Of a DNA stretch of 64,000 nucleotides, positions 46,219 to 54,615 are shown one piece after another. Source of the DNA: Lentimicrobiaceae bacterium (GTDB taxonomy: Bacteria; Bacteroidota; Bacteroidia; Bacteroidales; JAGNHN01); NCBI GenBank assembly GCA_018001695.1, contig JAGNHN010000007.1, positions 26,757-90,756 on the forward strand, given 5' to 3'. The notes under the pieces were generated by a model. That model saw only the letters and a list, made by a program, of their open reading frames with translations. It did not search any database and was not told the DNA's origin. The position numbers and the translations under genes were made by a program. Position 1 is the first letter of the stretch. Each line of letters opens with the position of its first letter.

Positions 46219-49200
46219 TCAATTCAGCACGCAACGAACTGAGAACCCGTTCGTTTTCGTGCTGTTGTATCGGTCTGTGATAGCAGTATCATATGAAACC
46301 CGCCAACGGATACCATTGGCAGAGGAAAACTCCGAGGAGGTCCAGAAGGAAGTGTGATAGAGTATGTGAACGAAATCACCATAACCGGTGCGGTGGCCTG
46401 CAGCCATTGCAGAGAAACCACTGCTATTGGTTGCGCCGGTATTTGGGGTCATCCAGTGATCAAATCCTGTTAGCTTCAACATTCCGCCGGTATTCAGACC
46501 ATTAAGGCCCCAGATTGTGCAATCAACCGTTGAGTCCAGCGCTGTCGTCATCGCGCACCATTCAGGATCTGTGGGGACATGCCAACCTGCCGGGCATATT
46601 CCCTGACCACCAGGCGTATAAGTATAGTCCATCATCTCGCTCCAGTTGTACAGTCCGCCGTACGTTGCGCAATAGCTTACATCATTATCATAGCAATATT
46701 TCTCTATAACACCATTGTTACTTACATCCGTATGGAGGCTGCCACTATATATACTATTGACCATCACACCCACATTCAGATTTTTTGCCATCCAGCACTG
46801 AGTGCCGATCTGAACAGTGGGATACTGCTGGCTGTCACGAATGTCTGTCAATGTATCACCGCACTGGATAAAGACAGGGTTTGCCTGGGCAAAACTGATG
46901 TTCACGGTATCGTGGGTACTTCCGCATTGATTTGCGATGGTCCAGACCAATGCGTATAGATTTCCTGCCAGTCCGGTAAACAAGGTATTATAAACACCCG
47001 AATCTACTATGCTGCCTCCCAAGCCTGAAATAACAGACCAAACCCCTATCCCGTTCACCGGTTGATTAGCTTGCAGTGTGATGGATGTGCCGGAAATATT
47101 CAGGCTATCCGGGCCGGCATTGGCCTGGTCGGGCTGGGGGGTGCAGGAGGGTGAATCTTTCAGGCAACGGACAGCTATACCGGAAGCCCGGAAATAACTA
47201 CTCTGAGATGCCATGCTGCCGCTGAAAGAAATAGTCTGAGAAAGGGCCTCGCTAACCGTACTCGTCCAATAGTAGCCATCTGTGCCAATATTGAGAAATG
47301 TACCACTGCTGCCTATACGGTAGCCCGCAACGGTTAACTTTAAGGGTGATTCATAGGCGCCAGCATTATCATTTGTACTCCAGCTCTGTTGCTCTTCATA
47401 AAATTCTGCTTCCGTCGGCACCCTGTATCCGGTTGGACAGGGGTTGTTTATCCCGTTCCCTCCCTGCCACAAATTATGGTTTTGCGGGAGTCTCCAGTCA
47501 TAAGGTGCGACTGGAACTCTTATGAAGATTCCATTTCCGGGTACGTCTGTTGAACTACGTGTAAAAGTGGTTGCTGAATTACGACACTGGTGTCCATCAG
47601 CCAAGCGTCCCCACTGATAAAGGTCGCCATATGCATTTACATCGGCAGAGCTGGTAGCCACCTGTGAGGCTCCCAGGTTGCGGTCCATCCATGTTTTGCC
47701 GGTTGCTGGATTGGTCACGTCCACCACGGCCGTGGGGTTGGCAGGGTCGCAATGAACATATCCACTTGGGTAAATGCTTGTCCCAATAAAAGAAACATTC
47801 AAAGTATCGCTATTACTACCACAGACCGTAGAAATCGTCCACACGAGGGTATATAGGCTACCAACCTGTCCGGTAAACAAGGTATTATAAACACCCGAAT
47901 CTGCTACGCTACCTCCCAGGCCTGAAATAACAGTCCAAACCCCTATCCCGTTCACCGGTTGATTAGCTTGCAGCGTGATGGACGTGCCGGAAATATTCAG
48001 GCTATCCGGGCCGGCATTGGCCTGGTCGGGCTGGGGGGTGCAGGGAGGTATGCTATCTCTGAGACACCTTAGAGAAAGCCCAAAGCCCTTCCATTGGGCA
48101 CTTTGGAATACATTGGCGGAGTCGCAATTCAGGTACAGGAAATTTCCAGCTTCAAAAGTGCCACCGGAAGAGGACCAAAAGGAGGCGCTGTGCCGTAATT
48201 CCCAGTAGGCACCATTGAAAGAACGGAAAAAGCCCGATCCCAAGGCCGTAAAACCGCTGCTGTTGGTGGCGCCAGTATTGGGTGAATCCCAATGCAGGGT
48301 ACCTGTCTGCTTCATCTTTCCTCCTGCGTTCATTCCGCTCCATCCATCGGTATTACAATTCACCGAAGGGTCAAGGTAAGTTGTCAAAGTGCACCATTCC
48401 GCAGCTGTGGGGACATGCCAGCCCGTTGGGCAAATGCCCTGGCTGCCAGGCACGGTGGAATAATTCATCATTTCATTCCACTGATATAGGCCACCATATA
48501 TGGCACAGTTATTTGCATCGCTATTAAAACAGTACTTTTCTATGGTTGCATTATTGGTTTGGTCGCCGCTCATGGAACCAATATTCAGGTTCCTGGCCAT
48601 CCAGCACTGGGTGCCAATCTGAACAGTGGGGTATTGCTGGCCGTCACGAATATCCATGAGGGTATCTCCACAGTTGAAAGCCTGGGAAGTGGTAAAACCG
48701 ATAAGTACGGTATCCTTCGATATCCCACATAGGTTGCTAATGGTCCACTCCAAAGTATACGTACTGCCTGCCTGCCCTGAAAATACCGTTGTTGCCAGAG
48801 TGTCATTTGTAAAAGTCCCACCGTTCCCACTTATCACAGACCACTGTCCACTACCATTTACCGGCTGGTTTGCTTGCAGGGTAATGGATGTGCCGGTGAT
48901 ATTCAGGCTGTCAGGGCCGGCATTGGCCTGGTCGGGCGGAGGCGTGCATACCAGCGTACTATCCCAGACACAACGCAAGGCATATCCATAATTATCAAAG
49001 CTTATTGGCCATAAAACACCTGTGTCATAAGTAGATAATGCCAGGCCTGCGATAGAACCACCTGCCGTATCTCTGGTGGAAGACCAGAACGAGGTATAGA
49101 CTGTCAATGTTTTGAAATCACCATAATTAAATCTGTACCCGGATCCCAGAGCAGTAAATCCACTGTTGTTGGTGGCGCCTGCATTGGGGGCGCTCCAGTG

Positions 49201-51318
49201 ATTCAAACCTGTTTCCTTTAACCGGCTTCCTGCATGCTTGCCAGTCCAATGTGTTGCATTACAGTTCACAGATGGGTCAAGGGAAGTACTTAGAAGACAC
49301 CATTCAGCCTTTGCAGGTATGTGCCATCCCTGTGGACATATTCCTCTCCCTCCCTCGGCTGTTGTATATTCCATCGCTTCATTCCAATCATACAACCCTC
49401 CATATATCAGGCAATTTCCCGGGTCATTATCATAACAATACTTCTCAATGGTCCCGTTATCCGCTACATCAGAGTGCATCGTGCCTGTATTTACACTATT
49501 CACCATCACCCCAATATTCAGGTTCTTTGCCATCCAGCACTGCGTACCGATCTGAACAGTGGGATATTGTTGGCTGTCACGTATGTCTGTCAATGAATCA
49601 CCGCAATGGCTAAAGACGGGTATAGCCTGGGCAAAACCAATCATCACAGTGTCGCTATTGCTCCCACATTGGGTACTGATGGTCCATAAGAGGGAATAGA
49701 TGCTGCCAGTCTGCCCTGTAAATACGGTTGTCGCCAAGGTGTCATCGGCAAAACTGCCTCCCTGTCCACTGATGATAGTCCACTGCCCGCTGCCATTGAC
49801 CGGGGTATTAGCTTGAAGGGCGGTGGTTGTACCTGCGATATTGAGGTTGTCTGCCCCGGCATTAGCCTGGTCAGGTAACGGCAGCATCTCCACGCTCACA
49901 GAGTCCATGGCCGAACATCCATTCAAGTCGGTCACCGTCACCACATAAGTGGAAAAAACTGTAGGGCAAACCTGTATGCCCGCCGTGGTTGCCTGGGTGT
50001 CCCAAAGATAAATGGTTCCTCCGCTCGCCAGGAGTTGAGCGCAATCTCCAGGGCAGATAGCCGTGTCCTGCCCAGCATCTGCCACGGGCAGCGCATTGAC
50101 GGTTACCGTCACCTCATCACTGGCCATGCAGCCATGAACATCGCTCACTGTGACGGTATAGGTGGTGGTTTGAACAGGACAAACCTGAATGCTTGCCGTG
50201 GTTTCCTGGGTGCTCCATAGATACGTCCCGCCCCCGCTGGCCTGCAGCTGTGTGCATTCTCCCAGGCATATGTTCACGTCCGGGCCTGCATTCGCATTAG
50301 GTAAGGGGTTAATTGTCACCGTTACGGAAGCCTCTGCTGTGCAGCCGTAATCATCGGTCACCGTGACAGAATACGTGGTGGTTTGTGAAGGGCAAACCTG
50401 GATGCTTGCCTGTTGCTCCTGGGTGCTCCATAGGTAGGAGACCCCACCTGTGGCTGTTAGCTGGGCACAGCCTCCCGGACATACAGCCACATCGTTGCCG
50501 GCATCAGCCGGGATATGCTGCGGATCACAGGCAAAGCCGATCTGAACGGTGTCAGAACTGCTTCCGCAATTGTTGGAAATCGTCCAGACCAAGGTATATA
50601 GCGCCCCGGGATGGCCCGTGAAAGAGCTGTTGTGCTGACTGTCATTCCCAAGCTGGCCTCCGCTACCGCTTATCACAGACCAGCTTCCGTTTCCGTAAAC
50701 AGGATCGTTGCCCTGCAGGATAGCGGAAGTACCTGTGATATTCAGCATATCCGGTCCGGCATTGGCCAGATCGGGCTGGGGAATGCATGGACTGCATAAA
50801 ACGAGCCACCATGTTCCATTATAGACATTCAAACAACCATCATCCAGGTTAATAATCTCCATGCCGGGCCTGGGATGCTGTATGGCATCCCGCTCCTGTG
50901 TGGTCATTTGCTTCATGCCACTGCTGCCGGCATACAAGGCATAGGGTACTGAAAGCAATTGTGTCTTTGACAATAAGATATAGTTACCACTTAACGTCAT
51001 GTCCATTTCAATGGCTGCATAATGCGGTGCATCTCCCCAGGGAATCTCATGGAATTGCCCGCTCACCGCTAATCCATTGCCAATGGCCAGACTGACCAAC
51101 CCCATACTGCTCGTTGTCACCTGATGCGTTTCCGTGTAAACAGCCGGACCCATCAGGCTGTCAGTCAGTATGGAAATGCGCAGGTTCACCTGCTGCGACG
51201 TGAGCGGATTGCCCTGTGCATCTCTGATGACGGCCTGATATTGAATAGCCTGGGGTACCTGTGCCAGCAGAAATCCGGAGATACAGATAATCGTGCTGAG
51301 TAAAACGAATCGTTTCAT
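46219..51318 (-). CDS. Giant secreted protein with Ig/PKD-like repeats and four FISUMP domains
   Basis: 1699 residues with a Sec signal (1-19). An N-terminal domain (about 20-135; QYQAVIRDAQGNPLTSQQVNLRIS) of a type common in Bacteroidetes surface proteins is followed by module A (PDxANAGPDxLN) at 182-262; three B modules (DAGxDxxIC...YLWST..) at 270-479, each with paired Cys; then A at 482-562, FISUMP at 571-786, A at 795-875, FISUMP 882-1088, A 1096-1177, a divergent FISUMP 1186-1388, A 1396-1477 and FISUMP 1485-1699. FISUMP means Fibrobacter succinogenes major paralogous domain; its function is unknown, though it is often surface-exposed. No T9SS C-terminal domain is seen. Likely an adhesin or glycan-binding surface protein. 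It begins 19 bases after its upstream partner at 51338. Confidence 0.9.
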   Translation of the reverse strand: MKRFVLLSTIICISGFLLAQVPQAIQYQAVIRDAQGNPLTSQQVNLRISILTDSLMGPAVYTETHQVTTSSMGLVSLAIGNGLAVSGQFHEIPWGDAPHYAAIEMDMTLSGNYILLSKTQLLSVPYALYAGSSGMKQMTTQERDAIQHPRPGMEIINLDDGCLNVYNGTWWLVLCSPCIPQPDLANAGPDMLNITGTSAILQGNDPVYGNGSWSVISGSGGQLGNDSQHNSSFTGHPGALYTLVWTISNNCGSSSDTVQIGFACDPQHIPADAGNDVAVCPGGCAQLTATGGVSYLWSTQEQQASIQVCPSQTTTYSVTVTDDYGCTAEASVTVTINPLPNANAGPDVNICLGECTQLQASGGGTYLWSTQETTASIQVCPVQTTTYTVTVSDVHGCMASDEVTVTVNALPVADAGQDTAICPGDCAQLLASGGTIYLWDTQATTAGIQVCPTVFSTYVVTVTDLNGCSAMDSVSVEMLPLPDQANAGADNLNIAGTTTALQANTPVNGSGQWTIISGQGGSFADDTLATTVFTGQTGSIYSLLWTISTQCGSNSDTVMIGFAQAIPVFSHCGDSLTDIRDSQQYPTVQIGTQCWMAKNLNIGVMVNSVNTGTMHSDVADNGTIEKYCYDNDPGNCLIYGGLYDWNEAMEYTTAEGGRGICPQGWHIPAKAEWCLLSTSLDPSVNCNATHWTGKHAGSRLKETGLNHWSAPNAGATNNSGFTALGSGYRFNYGDFKTLTVYTSFWSSTRDTAGGSIAGLALSTYDTGVLWPISFDNYGYALRCVWDSTLVCTPPPDQANAGPDSLNITGTSITLQANQPVNGSGQWSVISGNGGTFTNDTLATTVFSGQAGSTYTLEWTISNLCGISKDTVLIGFTTSQAFNCGDTLMDIRDGQQYPTVQIGTQCWMARNLNIGSMSGDQTNNATIEKYCFNSDANNCAIYGGLYQWNEMMNYSTVPGSQGICPTGWHVPTAAEWCTLTTYLDPSVNCNTDGWSGMNAGGKMKQTGTLHWDSPNTGATNSSGFTALGSGFFRSFNGAYWELRHSASFWSSSGGTFEAGNFLYLNCDSANVFQSAQWKGFGLSLRCLRDSIPPCTPQPDQANAGPDSLNISGTSITLQANQPVNGIGVWTVISGLGGSVADSGVYNTLFTGQVGSLYTLVWTISTVCGSNSDTLNVSFIGTSIYPSGYVHCDPANPTAVVDVTNPATGKTWMDRNLGASQVATSSADVNAYGDLYQWGRLADGHQCRNSATTFTRSSTDVPGNGIFIRVPVAPYDWRLPQNHNLWQGGNGINNPCPTGYRVPTEAEFYEEQQSWSTNDNAGAYESPLKLTVAGYRIGSSGTFLNIGTDGYYWTSTVSEALSQTISFSGSMASQSSYFRASGIAVRCLKDSPSCTPQPDQANAGPDSLNISGTSITLQANQPVNGIGVWSVISGLGGSIVDSGVYNTLFTGLAGNLYALVWTIANQCGSTHDTVNISFAQANPVFIQCGDTLTDIRDSQQYPTVQIGTQCWMAKNLNVGVMVNSIYSGSLHTDVSNNGVIEKYCYDNDVSYCATYGGLYNWSEMMDYTYTPGGQGICPAGWHVPTDPEWCAMTTALDSTVDCTIWGLNGLNTGGMLKLTGFDHWMTPNTGATNSSGFSAMAAGHRTGYGDFVHILYHTSFWTSSEFSSANGIRWRVSYDTAITDRYNSTKTNGFSVRCVLN
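46975..47150. repeat. Direct-repeat copy 1 inside the FISUMP gene (module A5)
   Basis: About 176 bases nearly identical to 47871-48048 (both run from GGTAAACAAGG to GTGCAGG-type ends). It encodes module A5. The two copies flank the divergent FISUMP domain. Confidence 0.8.
47871..48048. repeat. Direct-repeat copy 2 inside the FISUMP gene (module A4)
   Basis: About 178 bases, near-identical to 46975-47150, encoding module A4. Only a handful of base differences are visible, implying recent duplication or ongoing gene conversion. Confidence 0.8.
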
Positions 51319-51337
51319 CGTACTTGATTTATATTTT

Positions 51338-52306
51338 TTACTTCTGGACTCCCTGGGGAACAGGGCTGTTGAATACGGTATTGATGGAGGTGTTTCCGGT
51401 GAGGTTTACCAAATTCTGAATAATCAGGGCGGCATCATTGCCGGCGCCGCTATAGCGTACCTGCCCGTTGAGGTTGACATCCTGGTGATAATAGCCATTG
51501 ATGACCGTATTGATAGAGGTGGACCCGGTCTGGTTCACGATGGCCTGCAGGATCAGGCTGCGGTCGTTGCCTGAACCGCTATACTTGAGTTGCCTGTTCT
51601 TGTTGATATCCCCGGCCACCAGGCCACGATTGCCCCCGCTGAGCGGGATGGTAGAGGCATTGCCCCCAGAAAGCTGCAGTCCACCGGTGCTGGCAAGGTC
51701 GTAGACCTGCTGACTGGGTACCGGGACAGCCTGGGCGGTCATCACCGGCATATGGTTACGATGGTCTATCACAAGAAAATAGTTAGCGGGTGGCACCTGA
51801 GAGAACCGCAGTCCTTCCTGCCCGTCCATGTCCATGATGCGTCCATCGTTGAGCAGAAGACCGGCCCTTCGGGCCACGATGGTATCGGGGTGTGATCGCA
51901 GCTCCACCAGGACCCAGTCGACGGCATTGGCAGGCACCTGGACCAGGGCTTCGTTTCCGTTGTAGAGCCAGGGAGCAGTATGGTAGGGTTGGGTTAGGGG
52001 GAGGTACCCAAGCGTACTTAACTGCGTATTCATGATGCCGTTGTTGTAAGGGCCTTGCAGAAAGGCCCGGGCCAGCAGCAGCTGGTCGATCTGCACCCTT
52101 ACTTCGGGTTGGTGGAACCCCTGGGTCAGGATTAATCCGTTGGCTGCGCCCTGGGAGGTTATTGGTTCACCAAGAGAGAACGCTATCCAATGGCTTCCGT
52201 GCTGCACACTGGAGCCTGATGTTCCAAACAGTTGCCTGTCTATGCTTTGGCCTGATGTCAGGTGCACAAGACACAATAATCCAATAAGGGGTGTAAGGCG
52301 TCGCAT
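51338..52306 (-). CDS. Secreted protein with tandem dockerin-like C-terminal repeats
   Basis: 322 residues from the ATG at 52306 (an upstream ATG at 52318 is possible). A signal peptide (MRRLTPLIGLLCLVHLTSGQ) is followed by the domain ending ILTQGFHQPEV, common at the N-terminus of Bacteroidetes surface proteins. The C-terminal 95 residues hold two related repeats: GDINKNRQLKYSGSGNDRSLI and QDVNLNGQVRYSGAGNDAALI. The D-x-N-x-N spacing resembles dockerin-type calcium loops, so the tail may bind a partner. No T9SS C-terminal domain. The next gene on the strand, 19 bases on, is the FISUMP giant, likely co-transcribed. Confidence 0.82.
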   Translation of the reverse strand: MRRLTPLIGLLCLVHLTSGQSIDRQLFGTSGSSVQHGSHWIAFSLGEPITSQGAANGLILTQGFHQPEVRVQIDQLLLARAFLQGPYNNGIMNTQLSTLGYLPLTQPYHTAPWLYNGNEALVQVPANAVDWVLVELRSHPDTIVARRAGLLLNDGRIMDMDGQEGLRFSQVPPANYFLVIDHRNHMPVMTAQAVPVPSQQVYDLASTGGLQLSGGNASTIPLSGGNRGLVAGDINKNRQLKYSGSGNDRSLILQAIVNQTGSTSINTVINGYYHQDVNLNGQVRYSGAGNDAALIIQNLVNLTGNTSINTVFNSPVPQGVQK

Positions 52307-52514
52307 ATCTAAAATCATTATGGAAGGCAGGAAGATCGCGAGATTCTGTATAAAATACTTGCCATAAATATAACAAGAATATTATTTATAAATAACATAA
52401 ATGTAATATATGTATTTTACCTGGAAAACCCGCCCAGAATGTCTGGTCATGCAATTCACTTATCAAGAAGACAGCACTTTGTCAATAAGACATGCACCCT
52501 TCACCCGTCATGTG

Positions 52515-52522
52515 TATCTTTG
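52515..52522 (+). promoter_or_regulatory. Candidate -7 promoter element of yicC
   Basis: TATCTTTG fits TAnnTTTG, 17 bases before the yicC ATG. No TTTG partner at the standard spacing. The gap 52319-52539 between divergent genes is AT-rich. Confidence 0.45.
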
Positions 52523-52539
52523 TATGAAATAACTTTCCT

Positions 52540-53415
52540 ATGATACGTTCCATGACAGGATTTGGACGGGCGGAATGCCTGGCTGCAAACCGCAAAATCC
52601 TGATCGAGATCCGCTGCCTCAACAGCAAGCAGCTGGACTTGTCGGTCCGCTTGCCTTACCTGCTTCGCGAATACGAACAAGCTATACGTACTGAGGTGTC
52701 AACTGCCCTGGTACGGGGAAAGGTGGAGGTCTTTGTTTCCCAGGAAACCACGGTAGCCGAAGACACAGCTTCTATCAACACCGCCCTCCTCAGGAAATAC
52801 CATGCTGAGATGACGACCCTCATCGCGGAATTGGGACTGACGCCCCCACCTGATCCGTTGACAACCCTGCTCCGCTTTCCGGACGTATTCAAACCCGAGC
52901 GGGATTCACTTCCGGAAGATGAATGGCTCAAGGTTCAGCAGGCCCTTAAAGAGGCCATCACTGCTGTTGACCATTTCCGGCTTCAGGAAGGACAAGGCCT
53001 GTCCTCTGATCTGCAATACCGCACCGGACTTATCCTTCAGTACCTTCAGGAAACCGAACCATTTGAAGCTGAGCGGATACAAACTATCCGTCAACGTATC
53101 CTGCGTAACCTGGATGAATCCCTCAAAAACATGTTGCCAGATCAGAACAGGTTTGAGCAGGAGATGATCTATTATCTTGAACGTTTGGATGTTACAGAAG
53201 AAAAGACACGACTGAAACAGCATTGTCAGTATTTTCTGACAACCCTTGAATCAGAAGCCTGGCCTGGTAAAAAACTGGGCTTCATTGCACAGGAAATGGG
53301 GCGGGAAATCAATACCCTGGGTTCCAAAGCCAATGAGATGGAGATACAGCGAAGGGTGGTTATGATGAAAGATGAGCTGGAAAAGATGAAGGAACAGCTG
53401 TTCAACGTTCTATAA
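52540..53415 (+). CDS. yicC: YicC-family endoribonuclease
   Basis: 291 residues. N-terminal MIRSMTGFGRAE is the family signature, and EMGREINTLGSKANEMEIQ is the conserved C-terminal motif. YicC proteins are RNases in E. coli and Bacillus (YloC). The genes downstream, gmk and nadD, are closely spaced on the same strand; yicC-gmk is a common pairing in bacteria. Confidence 0.95.
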   Translation: MIRSMTGFGRAECLAANRKILIEIRCLNSKQLDLSVRLPYLLREYEQAIRTEVSTALVRGKVEVFVSQETTVAEDTASINTALLRKYHAEMTTLIAELGLTPPPDPLTTLLRFPDVFKPERDSLPEDEWLKVQQALKEAITAVDHFRLQEGQGLSSDLQYRTGLILQYLQETEPFEAERIQTIRQRILRNLDESLKNMLPDQNRFEQEMIYYLERLDVTEEKTRLKQHCQYFLTTLESEAWPGKKLGFIAQEMGREINTLGSKANEMEIQRRVVMMKDELEKMKEQLFNVL

Positions 53416-53427
53416 ATCTGTTTAATT

Positions 53428-54006
53428 ATGAGACAAGAAGATAAAGGAAAGCTGATCATTCTTTCCGCACCCTCCGGGGCCGGAAAGAGCACCCTTGTCC
53501 GTGCCGTCATGGCACACTTTCCTGATCTTGTCTTCTCAGTATCAGCATGTAACCGCCCGCCTCGGGTGGGTGAAACGGATGGGCATCACTATTTCTTCCT
53601 GAGTACGGAGGCCTTCCTGGAGCACATCAGACAGGATGAGTTCCTCGAATGGGAAGAAGTCTACCCGGGGCGTTATTACGGCACATTGAAATCTTTCGTT
53701 GAGGAGAAGCTGAACCAGGGCAATGATGTCATCTTCGACGTAGATGTGAAGGGCGGCCTGAAAATCAAACAGTATTACGGGATGCAAGCCCTGGCCTTGT
53801 TCATTATGCCCCCTTCCCTGGAGGTGCTCGAATCCAGGCTGAGAAAGCGTTCCACAGAGGATGACAACAGCCTGAAAGTCAGGCTGGGGAAAGCAATGGA
53901 AGAGATGGCCCATGCTGCAGCCTTCGACAGGGTGATCGTCAATGATGACCTGGAGGTGGCGATAAACCGGGTATTGACAGAAGTAACACAGTTCCTCTCT
54001 GCCTAA
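53428..54006 (+). CDS. gmk: Guanylate kinase
   Basis: 192 residues, normal for Gmk, phosphorylating GMP to GDP with ATP. P-loop SAPSGAGKSTLV lies near residue 12. GMP-binding Arg residues lie in the RPPRVGETDGHHY region. The last residues form the lid/core. Located 12 bases after yicC and 10 bases before nadD. Confidence 0.96.
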   Translation: MRQEDKGKLIILSAPSGAGKSTLVRAVMAHFPDLVFSVSACNRPPRVGETDGHHYFFLSTEAFLEHIRQDEFLEWEEVYPGRYYGTLKSFVEEKLNQGNDVIFDVDVKGGLKIKQYYGMQALALFIMPPSLEVLESRLRKRSTEDDNSLKVRLGKAMEEMAHAAAFDRVIVNDDLEVAINRVLTEVTQFLSA

Positions 54007-54016
54007 TCTTCAACAA

Positions 54017-54604
54017 ATGGTTGCAAACATCAGGACCGGCTTATTCTTTGGCTCTTTCAACCCAATCCACACAGGACATATGATCCTGGCCCACTACTTT
54101 ACTGAATTCACAGATATTCAGGAGGTGTGGTTTGTTGTATCCCCGCATAATCCACTGAAATTGAAGCTGACCCTGCTTCCGGACCACCACCGGCTTGCCC
54201 TGGTTAAGGAAGCCATACAGGATGATGCGCGGTTTAAGGCCTGCGACATCGAGTTCCATATGCCGCAACCTTCCTATACCGTGCATACCCTGGCTTATCT
54301 GCAGGAAAAATATCCGTCAAGGTCCTTCGTATTGCTGATGGGCTCCGATATCCTTCCCAGTTTTCACAAGTGGAAGAACTACACTCATATTCTGGAAAAC
54401 TATTTATTATATGTATATCCCAGGCCGGGGCAGTGGGAGAATCCATATACCGGTCATCCTCACATACATATCATTGAAAATGTACCCCAGATAGAGATAT
54501 CATCTACCTTTATAAGAGAAGCAATACAATCGGGTAAAGATGTGAAATACCTGGTCCCTGACCCAGTGTACAACTACATCCGGGAGATGCATTTCTATAA
54601 ATAA
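54017..54604 (+). CDS. nadD: Nicotinate-nucleotide adenylyltransferase
   Basis: 195 residues. It transfers AMP to nicotinate mononucleotide in NAD synthesis. Nucleotidyltransferase motif GSFNPIHTGH is at residues 13-22, and the C-terminal ISSTFIREAI is the second ATP-binding motif. Third gene of a yicC-gmk-nadD run. Convergent with infB, 11 bases apart. Confidence 0.95.
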   Translation: MVANIRTGLFFGSFNPIHTGHMILAHYFTEFTDIQEVWFVVSPHNPLKLKLTLLPDHHRLALVKEAIQDDARFKACDIEFHMPQPSYTVHTLAYLQEKYPSRSFVLLMGSDILPSFHKWKNYTHILENYLLYVYPRPGQWENPYTGHPHIHIIENVPQIEISSTFIREAIQSGKDVKYLVPDPVYNYIREMHFYK

Positions 54605-54615
54605 GGAAATAAGGA

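Noticed and set aside
46219..46300. T9SS sorting domain at the end of the FISUMP protein
   Set aside because: The C-terminus ends in the FISUMP motif (GFSVRCVLN) and has no PNP-type CTD strand pattern.
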